Assembly: GCA_027563145.1 (NCBI GenBank)
Contig: CP071307.1
Span: 248,001 to 312,000 of the forward strand
Direction: 5' to 3'
Length of the DNA: 64,000 nucleotides
DNA from: Halocatena halophila
GTDB lineage: Archaea; Halobacteriota; Halobacteria; Halobacteriales; Haloarculaceae
The position numbers and the translations under genes are program-made. The notes under the pieces are model-generated. The model was not told where the DNA came from. It saw only the letters and a program-made list of their open reading frames with translations, and did not search any database. Shown here in pieces: positions 53,927 to 62,687 of the stretch (position 1 is its first letter; each line of letters opens with the position of its first letter).

Positions 53927-55921
53927 GTGGCGCGTGAAGGGTCGCTACAGTTTCAGCCCAACGTTGATGGCTTCTACGACGTGCACGCCGAGCTGCCACG
54001 ATATTTTCACCGGCGGCTCGAACGGCAACTCCGTGCCGGTGATCGCCTACGCGCACGGATCGACTCTCGGGCTGGACTGAACCGGCACCGCCAGCGAATG
54101 AGACGACAACTAGTGACGACGATCGGTGGACTGTTCGAGCGCACGCCGCTCAATCCGATGCGAGCGGTTGCGTTCGAGCGTTCTGAGTACACCGTCGAGA
54201 CGGTCATTTTCGAAAGTCTCCCCGACGTTCACGTCACAGCAAACTGCTATCGACCAGTCAATTCGTCCGGTCCTGTTCCTGCCGTTTTATTTCTGTGTGG
54301 GCACGCACCGGCGGGAAAAGCAGCGCCCGCCTATCAGCGAGCGTGTATCGAGCTCGCGCGCAACGGCTGTGCCGTGCTCGTGGTCGATCCGATCGGTCAG
54401 GGTGAACGACGACGACCCACAGACCGTGCGAACCCGAGCGCCTCGCCCGTGACGATTCACACGCGGCTCGGTGGCGGATGCACGCTCGCGGGAAAAAATC
54501 TGTCCCGGTATCTGATCTGGGATGCGATACGGTCGCTCGACGTGTTGCAGTCGCTTCCGTTCGTCGCAAGCGAACAGCTCGGAGTGATGGGTAATTCAGG
54601 TGGTGGGCTCCAGACCGCCTACTGCATGTTGCTCGACGATCGGATCACAACCGCCATGCCCTGTTCGTTCGTGACCGCAAAAGGAGTCTATGCAAAAACC
54701 GGCCAGGCACAGGATGCAGAACAAATCCTCCCGGATGCAGTCCGCGTCGGCCCCAGATACGACGATTTTCTCACGGCGTTCGCACCAAAGCCGCTCTGTA
54801 TTGGGGCATCACAGTCGGATTTCCTCCCGATAAGCGGCGCACAGCAGTCCTACGAGCGGGCAAGCACGGCCTATGCGCTCTACGATGCCACCGAGTCACT
54901 TGAGTTTGTGGTGTCGGATTCAACACACGGCCTCGGATCCACGCTTCGAACCGCTGCAGTCAACTGGTTTCGCCAGCAGCTACTGGACGAATCGACGATC
55001 GTCTCGCCACACGAATCGGCAGTCGAATCCGAAGAGTCGCTCGCCTGTCTCTCTGCGGATTCAGTGTTCGAGGCGTTTGCGAGCGAGCGAGCCATCAGTG
55101 ACCTGACAGCCCAAGCCGTTCAGTCCCTGGAGCCAACCACGCCAGCCCCCACCACAGGACCATACGCTGAAACCCTGCGAAGGCGGGTCCGCAAACGCTT
55201 CGATCTTGACCGCACGCGGCCATCGCTCTCACCGCGTCGTCTCGACACCGAATCGGCCGATGGGCTCGTCTGGGAGAAGCTGTTTTTCGAGAGCGAGGAT
55301 GACGTGCACACGACGGCGATCGCCGTGCGGACGCAGACGACAGAGCCATCCTGTCCAACGATCGTCGTGCTTGACCGTGGCACCGCAGAGCTACCGCAGT
55401 ATCGAGACGACGTGGCAGCACTCGCTCGTGATCGTGGGTTCGTGCTCGTGTTCGATCCCCGCGGGATGGGCGGCGTTCGAGCACGTACAGTCAATACACC
55501 ACAGAACAATGGTGGCGAGTATTTCGACGTACACGGAACTGTCTACAAACTGGCGTCCGACGCGCTCATGACAGGCTGTTCGCTGCTCGGATTGCGCGTA
55601 TTCGACGTGGTGCGTGCTCATGAGTATCTTTCCGCGCGGCTTGGTCAGACGACGGTTGGACTCGTCGGCGCAGGAAAGGGTGCTATCTACGCGCTGTTTG
55701 CGGCGGTGAGCGAACCCGCGTTTGAGCCGGTCTGTATCGAGGACGTGCCAGCATTCTACGAACGAGCGACGACACCCGGGACGATCGTGGATCCGGGACT
55801 GCTCTGTTATGGCGTCGTCGGCACGCTCGACGTTCCACAGCTTCTGGCTGCACTCGCTGACCGAGACGTTCGACGCGTAGCGTTTCCCGAAGACGGGCTC
55901 GGAATCGATGCGCTCACGTAG
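53927..55921 (+). CDS. Tandem alpha/beta hydrolase, second domain lacking the serine
   Basis: 664 aa with a GTG start 5 bp after the preceding stop. The first hydrolase domain (about 80-400) has FLCGHAPAGK, nucleophile elbow GNSGGG (Ser224) and STHGLG (His), close to Abhydrolase_7 acetyl-esterases. The second (about 430-664) keeps the fold pattern (TIVVLDRGTAE, LVFDPRGMGG) but its elbow reads GAGKG (581-585), with Gly where Ser is expected, and lacks a clear acid-His pair. Probably a bifunctional-looking esterase with one active half. Overlaps the convergent Gfo gene by 8 bp. Confidence 0.82.
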   Translation: MAREGSLQFQPNVDGFYDVHAELPRYFHRRLERQLRAGDRLRARIDSRAGLNRHRQRMRRQLVTTIGGLFERTPLNPMRAVAFERSEYTVETVIFESLPDVHVTANCYRPVNSSGPVPAVLFLCGHAPAGKAAPAYQRACIELARNGCAVLVVDPIGQGERRRPTDRANPSASPVTIHTRLGGGCTLAGKNLSRYLIWDAIRSLDVLQSLPFVASEQLGVMGNSGGGLQTAYCMLLDDRITTAMPCSFVTAKGVYAKTGQAQDAEQILPDAVRVGPRYDDFLTAFAPKPLCIGASQSDFLPISGAQQSYERASTAYALYDATESLEFVVSDSTHGLGSTLRTAAVNWFRQQLLDESTIVSPHESAVESEESLACLSADSVFEAFASERAISDLTAQAVQSLEPTTPAPTTGPYAETLRRRVRKRFDLDRTRPSLSPRRLDTESADGLVWEKLFFESEDDVHTTAIAVRTQTTEPSCPTIVVLDRGTAELPQYRDDVAALARDRGFVLVFDPRGMGGVRARTVNTPQNNGGEYFDVHGTVYKLASDALMTGCSLLGLRVFDVVRAHEYLSARLGQTTVGLVGAGKGAIYALFAAVSEPAFEPVCIEDVPAFYERATTPGTIVDPGLLCYGVVGTLDVPQLLAALADRDVRRVAFPEDGLGIDALT

Positions 55922-56984
55922 GGGGATCGTCCTCGGTCTGTGGCACTGAGACGGTCGAACCGGTGTTGCCTGCGGTGTACGCTGCGGTGACGAGTTCGAG
56001 CGCATCGCGACCGTCTTCGCCGCTCACTGGGGGCTCCGTGCCATTGTGGACACTCTCGGCGAATGCCTCGATCAGCCGCTCGCCCGCCGGGCGAAGCGCC
56101 GGCACCGAGAGCTCGTGAAACGTCTCTCCGGCTCCCAGATCGGTCGCTTCGTTCGTCCGTACATACAGTGGATCGCCAATGACGAGCTCGCCATCGGTGC
56201 CGTACACCCGGTCGCCGCGCACTGTTTGCTCTGGCGGACCATCGAGCAAAAACGAACTCGCCTCGATGATCCCGATCGCCCCGTTTTTATACCGGATCGT
56301 CGCAACACTGAAATCCTCGACGTCAACCGGACTCGCGAACGTGTCGTACTCACAGGCGATCCGCTCGGGCTCGAGACCAGTGAGATAGTTCATCGCGTCA
56401 ACGTTGTGAATAACGTTCGTCGAGAGAATACCACCGCCGCTCGTTTCCATCGATTTTCGCCAGTCGGTCTCGACCCGTCCCGTGTAGCCGCCATCCCAGT
56501 ACGCGTCGGGTTTGCGCGCCCAGACGGTGAGTTTCGTGCCGACGATTTCGCCGAGATAGCCCGTCTCGATCAGCTCGCGAGCGCGCCGATAGGTGGCGCG
56601 ATACCGGTAGGTGTCACAGACACCAAGGGTTACCCCTGCGTCCTGGCACGCATCGATTACCGCCGTCGCAGAGTCGAGATCGACCGCAATCGGCTTTTCG
56701 ACGAGCACGTGATGGCCAGCGCGTGCACCAGCAATTGCCTGTGGCGCGTGGAGGTGGTGTGGGGTCGCCAGATACACCACGTCGATCGCATCCATTTCGA
56801 GCAGTTCGTCGTACTCGGTGACCACCGAACAGTCAACGCGGTCGGCCACGTCGTTGGCAAGCGATGGTTCAACATCCATCGACACGCCGATTTCGACGCC
56901 ACTGGCGCGCTGAAACTGCTCTGCACGGCGCTTTGCCGTAATCTCCCCACAGCCGACGATCGCCACTGTGAGTGGCTGAGACAT
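55914..56984 (-). CDS. Gfo/Idh/MocA-family dehydrogenase
   Basis: 356 aa from the ATG at 56984; 12 more residues are possible upstream. Complete family signature: VAIVGCGEITAKRRAEQF, LVEKPIAVD, and SGGGILSTNVIHNVDAMNYL. The GGI-x-H-N-D pattern is typical of inositol/sugar dehydrogenases. Divergent from the amidohydrolase gene 97 bp away and convergent with the tandem hydrolase. Confidence 0.9.
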   Translation of the reverse strand: MSQPLTVAIVGCGEITAKRRAEQFQRASGVEIGVSMDVEPSLANDVADRVDCSVVTEYDELLEMDAIDVVYLATPHHLHAPQAIAGARAGHHVLVEKPIAVDLDSATAVIDACQDAGVTLGVCDTYRYRATYRRARELIETGYLGEIVGTKLTVWARKPDAYWDGGYTGRVETDWRKSMETSGGGILSTNVIHNVDAMNYLTGLEPERIACEYDTFASPVDVEDFSVATIRYKNGAIGIIEASSFLLDGPPEQTVRGDRVYGTDGELVIGDPLYVRTNEATDLGAGETFHELSVPALRPAGERLIEAFAESVHNGTEPPVSGEDGRDALELVTAAYTAGNTGSTVSVPQTEDDPPT

Positions 56985-57080
56985 GCGTTCGCTGAGGAGT
57001 TCTCCGGTCTCGTATTTCAACGTTTGGTCGAGTGCGCCATAGAACTATACCGTCCCCGACCGAATCGCCGAAACGAATCC

Positions 57081-57968
57081 ATGGACACGCGTGAGCGGTT
57101 TCTTGACGCCGCCATTACCGAGCCATCGGTCCAGCCAGTGGAAACGATCATCGACGCGCACACGCACATCGGTCAGGTGCGTGTCGATGCGCTCCCAGTG
57201 TCTCCGTCCCGCCTCGTGGAGTATATGAACGCCCATGGCGTTGATCAGGCCGTCGTGCATCCGCTGGTCTCACCACTGTCGACGAGTCACTACGTCACAA
57301 CACGAGACGTGCTCAGTGCGGTTGCCAGCTACCCCGACCGGCTCATCCCGTTCTGTTCGGTCGATCCACGAATGTACTATCGATGGGGTAAGGATCGATA
57401 CGCTGCGGTTATTCGCGAGTACGTCGAGCTGGGTGCCAGGGGATTCGGCGAACTGAAATGCGATCTCCCGCTGGATCACGAGTATATGCACGTGTTGTAC
57501 GAAATCTGTGCCGACGAGGGGCTTCCGGTGTTGATTCATATTGATTCGGTCTGCTGTACCGATGCGGTGGGGCTGCCTGCAGTTGAGTCGCTGCTACAAC
57601 AGTACCCGGGCGTCGATTTCGTCTTTCACGCACCGGGCTGGTGGGCACACATTTCTGGGGATGTCGAACAGATCGGTGGCTACCCCGACGGTCCCGTCGA
57701 ACCCGGTGGACGCTGTGATGCGCTGCTCGGAACGTATGACAACTGTTGGGCAGATTTCTCTATGACGTCCGGCTTCAACGCGCTCACGCGCGATGAAATC
57801 TATGGTGAAACCTTTCTCCGTCGCCATCACGAGAGTCTTCTGTTCGGATCGGACTACCTCCAGCCTGGCCAGTCGATCATGCAGTTTGGCTTCTTTTCGG
57901 AGTTCGATCTCGAACCATACCAGTGGGAGCAGATCTGTTCGAAGAACATCCGCTCGATTCTTGCCTGA
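57081..57968 (+). CDS. Amidohydrolase-family protein
   Basis: 295 aa from the ATG at 57081; the longer frame is antisense shadow of the Gfo gene. Metal motifs IIDAHTHIGQ (HxH), VLIHIDS (His), FVFHAPGWW (His) and LLFGSDYL (Asp). This is the amidohydrolase-2 barrel that includes sugar lactonases and decarboxylases. It shares a promoter region with the divergent Gfo dehydrogenase, so oxidation then ring-opening of a lactone is a reasonable guess. Ends 7 bp from the next convergent gene. Confidence 0.8.
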   Translation: MDTRERFLDAAITEPSVQPVETIIDAHTHIGQVRVDALPVSPSRLVEYMNAHGVDQAVVHPLVSPLSTSHYVTTRDVLSAVASYPDRLIPFCSVDPRMYYRWGKDRYAAVIREYVELGARGFGELKCDLPLDHEYMHVLYEICADEGLPVLIHIDSVCCTDAVGLPAVESLLQQYPGVDFVFHAPGWWAHISGDVEQIGGYPDGPVEPGGRCDALLGTYDNCWADFSMTSGFNALTRDEIYGETFLRRHHESLLFGSDYLQPGQSIMQFGFFSEFDLEPYQWEQICSKNIRSILA

Positions 57969-57975
57969 GCGTGGC

Positions 57976-58911
57976 TCACTCGGGGCACCCAACGGTGACG
58001 GGGACCTCCCGATCAATCGATTCGAGCACTGCACGCGTTGCCCGGAGCGTCGTGATCGACGACTCGATCGAGCGTTCGAAACTGAAACGGTCACCGCCAT
58101 CTGCACACAGAGATCTGAGCACCATTTCAGGACCGAGACGATGGGTCCCAGTCGGCGGCTCGGCGTGCGAGGGGGTCGTCGTCACCGGCGTATCCGTTTG
58201 GCTGTCGTACGACAGGTGGCCATCTCCTGCGAGCTCGAATCGATGCGATGGATCGAACGCCGATCGATCTGTCAGCCGAGCCTCGATGTGGCCCACCGCC
58301 GATCCACACCGGAGCGTCACGATCGCTGCGGTCAGTCTCGCACCAGAAACCGTTCTTGCGAACACGCGCTCGATTGGCCCACACAGCCACCGACAGAGAT
58401 CCAGTTCGTGAAACACCACTCCGAACGCAAGATCTGCGAGTGGAGCCCCCCGAGTGAGTAGGTTGCCTGCGACGAACTGTCTGAACGTTCGCACGGTTCC
58501 AACAGTGCCGATCGCTCCCGTTCGCACGCGTTCTGCCGCCGTGGACGCTGGCGGCGATACCCGGTGGTCGGCTATTGAAACGAGCCGACCCGGAGAATCG
58601 GCCACCATCGAGCCGATCGCCGTTATTTTCTCACCGGTATCGGCGATCGGACCCGGACAGACGATTTCACAGCCCGACTGGCAGAGTTGGGCAATCGTCG
58701 ACCGACGATCTGACAGCGGCGTGCACAGAATGACCGTCGCCGGGGCGTTCGCACACAATGCATCGACCGAATCGTATGTCGTTACAGTACGACCAGCAAC
58801 GGCCGCGCTCGTCCCATCCACAGCCACCAGTTCTACGCCATCACGTTCTCGGCACTGCAGCGCGTACGCTCGCGCGAGTCCGGCGTCTCCAAGCACCCCA
58901 ATTTCGGCCAT
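57976..58911 (-). CDS. Gfo/Idh/MocA-like protein lacking the catalytic lysine
   Basis: 311 aa. N-terminal IGVLGDAGLARAYAL is a Rossmann fold and FHELDLCRWL resembles the family active-site helix. The EKP motif is replaced by CPGP at residues 85-88 (Gly87 where Lys belongs), so normal hydride-transfer chemistry is doubtful. It may be a regulatory or binding protein, or use another base. Divergent from the DegT aminotransferase gene with a 110-bp shared promoter region and a TATA-like AATTTATG at 58938-58944. Confidence 0.75.
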   Translation of the reverse strand: MAEIGVLGDAGLARAYALQCRERDGVELVAVDGTSAAVAGRTVTTYDSVDALCANAPATVILCTPLSDRRSTIAQLCQSGCEIVCPGPIADTGEKITAIGSMVADSPGRLVSIADHRVSPPASTAAERVRTGAIGTVGTVRTFRQFVAGNLLTRGAPLADLAFGVVFHELDLCRWLCGPIERVFARTVSGARLTAAIVTLRCGSAVGHIEARLTDRSAFDPSHRFELAGDGHLSYDSQTDTPVTTTPSHAEPPTGTHRLGPEMVLRSLCADGGDRFSFERSIESSITTLRATRAVLESIDREVPVTVGCPE

Positions 58912-58937
58912 CGAGGTGTATCGCCCCCGCCAGCACC

Positions 58938-58944
58938 ATAAATT
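58938..58944 (-). promoter_or_regulatory. TATA box of the Gfo-like gene
   Basis: AATTTATG on the minus strand 27 bp ahead of the ATG at 58911. Confidence 0.5.
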
Positions 58945-58987
58945 TTCGTCACCTCATTAAATTACATTTCAACAACGTATGTTCGTG

Positions 58988-58998
58988 AATTATTATTA
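58988..58998 (+). promoter_or_regulatory. TATA-like box of the aminotransferase gene
   Basis: AATTATTATTA about 25-29 bp ahead of the ATG at 59022, which favours that start over the ATG at 59016. Confidence 0.5.
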
Positions 58999-59021
58999 GC
59001 GATCCGTTCGACCTGATGCAT

Positions 59022-60254
59022 ATGTCGAAGCTCGCGCTCCACGGTGGCGACCCGGCTGGCGAGGCCCTTGAGGTTCCGAACTGGCCCCAGAGCACCGAAC
59101 AGTCGAAGGCGAACGTGCTGGATGCTGTCGAATCAGGCGCATGGTGTCGATCGTACGACGATGCCGAGTGGGTAGACCGATTCGAGGAGTCGTTTGGCGC
59201 GTACCACGACGCCACACACGCGATCGGTGTGGCCAACGGGACGGTCGCAATCGAGCTTGCACTCCGAATGCTCGACGTTCAGCCCGGTGATGAAGTTCTC
59301 GTCCCGCCATACACGTTTATCGCCACCGCTAGCGCGGTCACCTCTGTCGGAGCGGTCCCACGGTTCGTGGACGTCGATCCACGGACGTACAACGTTGATG
59401 CTGACGCGATCACCGACGCCATCACTGATCGAACGGTTGGGGTAATCGGCGTTCACATTGCTGGCTATCCGATGGATTTCGACGCGCTGCTACCGGTGGT
59501 TCGCGAGCACGATCTGTTTTTGATCGAGGACGCCGCACACGCCCAGGGGACGGAATGGAACGGTCGGAAAGTCGGTGCGATCGGCGACGTTGGGACGTTC
59601 TCGTTCCAGGAATCGAAAGCGCTTGCTGGCGGTGAAGGTGGGATGGTGGTGACAGACGACGCGGTGCTTGCCGACCGTGGCGAGCTATTGTGCAACATTG
59701 GTCGCCGGTCGAACAGCGTCTATCACCACTATGAGCTGGCATCCAACTGCCGGATGACGGAGTTTCAGGGTGCAGTGCTGTGTGCACAACTCGAAAAGCT
59801 CCCCGAGGAAAACGAGCGCCGGCGCGAGAACGAACGCCTGCTCAGATCGGAAATCGACGCTATCGATGGAATCAAGACGAAACCCGACGACGAACGCATC
59901 ACCGCGCGTGGCTACTGTCTGTTCGATCTCCAGTACGACAGCGACGCGTTCGGTGGACTCTCTCGTGATCGATTTCTCGAAGCACTCACCGCAGAACAAA
60001 TCCCGGCAAGCACTGGGTACGCCATGCCGATGTACGAACAACCAGCGTTCAGCCGCTCACGGGTGGCCGCGCTCGTCCCGCCGGAGGCAACTGTGCCACG
60101 GTATCGACACCTTCACCTACCCGGCGTTGAGCAAGTCACTCGACGCAACGTCAGTCTCACGCACACGGTGTTGCTAACCGATGAGACGGGCATTCAATCG
60201 ATCGGTACCGCCATACGAAAAATCCAGTCGAACGTGGACTCGTTGCTCGATTAG
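59022..60254 (+). CDS. DegT/DnrJ/EryC1-family sugar aminotransferase
   Basis: 410 aa from the ATG at 59022. PLP-dependent enzyme that aminates a keto sugar or keto-inositol. Features: ALRMLDVQPGDEVLVPPYTFIATAS, IEDAAHAQG (Asp-His), and SFQESKALAGGEGG with the PLP-binding lysine in FQESKAL. The opening LALHGGDPAGEALEVPNWPQ is typical of the StsC/AHBA-synthase branch rather than of perosamine or QuiNAc aminotransferases. Divergent from the Gfo-like protein, with which a keto-sugar supply can be imagined. Convergent overlap of 4 bp with the enolase-like gene. Confidence 0.87.
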   Translation: MSKLALHGGDPAGEALEVPNWPQSTEQSKANVLDAVESGAWCRSYDDAEWVDRFEESFGAYHDATHAIGVANGTVAIELALRMLDVQPGDEVLVPPYTFIATASAVTSVGAVPRFVDVDPRTYNVDADAITDAITDRTVGVIGVHIAGYPMDFDALLPVVREHDLFLIEDAAHAQGTEWNGRKVGAIGDVGTFSFQESKALAGGEGGMVVTDDAVLADRGELLCNIGRRSNSVYHHYELASNCRMTEFQGAVLCAQLEKLPEENERRRENERLLRSEIDAIDGIKTKPDDERITARGYCLFDLQYDSDAFGGLSRDRFLEALTAEQIPASTGYAMPMYEQPAFSRSRVAALVPPEATVPRYRHLHLPGVEQVTRRNVSLTHTVLLTDETGIQSIGTAIRKIQSNVDSLLD

Positions 60255-61702
60255 TCATCGGCGTGAACGATTGAGTCGACGTGCCAGGAATCGACCGGTG
60301 TGCACCGCTCTGATTCTATCGTTACCGTTCGACCGAACGGAGCCTCGAGCACGGAGTCCAGCTGAATCGATCCAGATTGAACATTGAGCGTCACAAACCC
60401 CTGCTCGTGGCGTCGATAGAGGTCTGGATGGTCCGAGAGTGCAGCCTGTTGTGTGGATTCTCCGAAGGCACTCAAGCCAAGATAGTAATGATGGCCGTTT
60501 CGCTCGACGTGATCCATACCGAGCGTTGCCATCACGGCGAGATCCTGCTCGCGTTCGATCGGCCCGAGCGTGGTGAGGTCTTCGCCGCTCATCACATACG
60601 TCCTCCCATCGCGCCGCCGTCGATGCGCAAGCAGACAGCGATTGGCGATCCCGTTGAACACGCCCTTGCAGTTTTTGTGGCTCGTTCCGTCGTAGCCGAC
60701 ATCGAGTGCACGTTGCACGCTGGTGAGCGAATCGTCGGACTCGTCGATGATGACGGCCGGTCGATCGTCCCAGTCGGCAAACGTTGAGGCAGTCTCGTCG
60801 GTGAACGATTCGTCGCGAGCCAGCGGCTGTTCGACGTATTTGACGCGGTCGAGCAGCGGTGAGGCCGCCGGATCCACAGAGAGGGCTCGATACTGGCGCT
60901 TGAACGCCCTGGCGCTCGAATAGCCCTCGTTGGCATCGAGCGTAACGACATACTCGTCGATGGGAGACGATTCGAGCACCGCGTGAATCCGACCCAGTCG
61001 CTGTGCGTCCGCGTCGGTCGCGGCAAGCTTGATTTTGAAATGCGTCACCCCATCAGTCCGAACGTACTCGGCAAGCGTCTGTGGACGACCATCTTCGAGT
61101 CGTTCTTCCGGTGTGAGATCGTCGTCATCGAGTGGATCACTCAGTCCGACCGTGTGTCGAATCGCCGTCGAGCGAACGGGCGCATCTGGAAGCAACGTCG
61201 TCGGTTCGATCCCTTCAAGTTCGTCATAAATAACACCGAGATCGATGCCGAGGTCGTTCTCATGGACTGCCGTTGGAAACGGCGTCTCCATTCTGCGACA
61301 GTATGCGTCGATGACGGCCTGTTCGAGCAAACTCACGCCGAATCTCCACAACAACGGTGGATACGACCGACCAGTTGCCCACGACTGAACGCCATCGTAC
61401 AGCGACTGCCAGAACGCAAACACGGTCTGTCCGGTCGTCCGTTCGGCGATCGACGCCGCTGTTGAGAACACGTCGATCATCGCCGCAATTCCCGTTTCCA
61501 GCGACATCGATGGGTCCTTGTAGAACCACATCGGGGCAAGCGCCCCCATGCTCTGGCCGGAGGCCGTCTCACCGTTTATCCGTGCAGTAACCCCCACCAG
61601 CACCTGTGGCCCTGCCGTTGCCTCCACACCACCGAAATGAAACGGCATCCGTCGCTGGAGTGCTCTGACGTGCAGTTCGGTTTCGCTCACTGAAACCGTC
61701 AT
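60251..61702 (-). CDS. Large enolase-superfamily protein
   Basis: 483 aa, about 100 more than typical mandelate-racemase or MLE relatives. Landmarks: FKIKLAATD (KxK pair), VTLDANEGY (Asp), YVEQPLAR (Glu), VIIDESDDS (Asp-Glu) and TSHKNCKGVFNG (Lys), so all metal ligands and a base are present. The N-terminal capping domain and the C-terminal 80 residues are long. Substrate unknown; sugar acid is likely from context. Clear TATA-like TTTATTAT 25 bp upstream. Confidence 0.82.
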   Translation of the reverse strand: MTVSVSETELHVRALQRRMPFHFGGVEATAGPQVLVGVTARINGETASGQSMGALAPMWFYKDPSMSLETGIAAMIDVFSTAASIAERTTGQTVFAFWQSLYDGVQSWATGRSYPPLLWRFGVSLLEQAVIDAYCRRMETPFPTAVHENDLGIDLGVIYDELEGIEPTTLLPDAPVRSTAIRHTVGLSDPLDDDDLTPEERLEDGRPQTLAEYVRTDGVTHFKIKLAATDADAQRLGRIHAVLESSPIDEYVVTLDANEGYSSARAFKRQYRALSVDPAASPLLDRVKYVEQPLARDESFTDETASTFADWDDRPAVIIDESDDSLTSVQRALDVGYDGTSHKNCKGVFNGIANRCLLAHRRRRDGRTYVMSGEDLTTLGPIEREQDLAVMATLGMDHVERNGHHYYLGLSAFGESTQQAALSDHPDLYRRHEQGFVTLNVQSGSIQLDSVLEAPFGRTVTIESERCTPVDSWHVDSIVHADD

Positions 61703-61723
61703 AGCGCCAGTTCAGCAGTTGCG

Positions 61724-61731
61724 ATAATAAA
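61724..61731 (-). promoter_or_regulatory. TATA box of the large enolase-like gene
   Basis: TTTATTAT on the minus strand 22-29 bp ahead of the ATG at 61702. Confidence 0.5.
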
Positions 61732-61806
61732 CCATGGTGACGGTCCCAGCTGATGTGTCGCTTGTGCCACCGGTAAGATTAGCACGGCTGGCACACATTG
61801 TGTGGT

Positions 61807-62643
61807 ATGCTCCGGATCGAACCGCTCGGTGACGACGATCTGGCCCCGGCGATGGCGCTCTCGACGCAGGCCGGCTGGAATCAGTGTCCGGCCGACTGGG
61901 AGCGGCTGTTCGAACTCGCTCCGGACGGCTGTTTCGGTGGATATGTCGATGGCGAGCTGGTTGCGACCACGACAGTTCTCACGTTCGACCGAGCAGTGGC
62001 CTGGATCGGCATGGTGCTAGTGGCACAGCCCCACCGACAGCAAGGCTTTGGGTCTACGCTGTTCGAACGTGGACTGTCGTACGCGCGTGAGCAGGCAGCC
62101 GCTGTCGGTCTCGATGCAACAACGGCCGGGCGAGGCCTGTACGAACGCCAGGGCTTTCGAGATACGCACACGGTCGAGCGATGGGCAGGACTACCCACAG
62201 CAGGGGCGACCAACACGGTTACTATCGAACCAGCGACTGAGATTGCTCCCGTGATCGACTGCGATCGAACTGCGGTTGGCCCCAATCGCACAGCGTTGCT
62301 CAACTCGATATTCGAGGCCCACGAAACGACGGTCCTGCTCGCGGGCACTCAGACCAATCCGCTGGGCTACGTCATGGTTCGACCAGGCAGGCAGGCATCC
62401 CAGATCGGGCCGCTCGTGGCACCAGATGCTAGCACCGCCTCGGCGCTCCTCGGTGCGGTTGGCCACCACACGGCCGTTGGGGACTGTCTGCTCGACGTGA
62501 TCGCAAGCGAGCACACGAACGACTTGCTCAGGGCACACGGATTCGAGCGCCAACGTGTTCTCACACGTATGACACACGAATCCGATGATCCACTGCTCAG
62601 CGACCCGCACGTCTGGGCGATCGCCGATTTCGCCCTGGGATGA
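61807..62643 (+). CDS. Two-domain GNAT acetyltransferase
   Basis: 278 aa from the ATG at 61807. The N-terminal half is a complete GNAT with MVLVAQPHRQQGFGSTLF (acetyl-CoA loop Q-x2-G-x-G) and YERQGF near residue 115. The second half looks like a degenerate GNAT or sensor domain. Acetyl acceptor unknown. Followed 45 bp later by the FAH gene on the same strand. Confidence 0.75.
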   Translation: MLRIEPLGDDDLAPAMALSTQAGWNQCPADWERLFELAPDGCFGGYVDGELVATTTVLTFDRAVAWIGMVLVAQPHRQQGFGSTLFERGLSYAREQAAAVGLDATTAGRGLYERQGFRDTHTVERWAGLPTAGATNTVTIEPATEIAPVIDCDRTAVGPNRTALLNSIFEAHETTVLLAGTQTNPLGYVMVRPGRQASQIGPLVAPDASTASALLGAVGHHTAVGDCLLDVIASEHTNDLLRAHGFERQRVLTRMTHESDDPLLSDPHVWAIADFALG

Positions 62644-62687
62644 GTCCGAACACATATTGATACGGGGTGACAACACACTCGGTATCG

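Noticed and set aside
56046-57080. N-terminal extension of the amidohydrolase gene by about 345 codons
   Set aside because: The extension is antisense to a convincing Gfo dehydrogenase; the amidohydrolase starts at 57081 with its own family N terminus.
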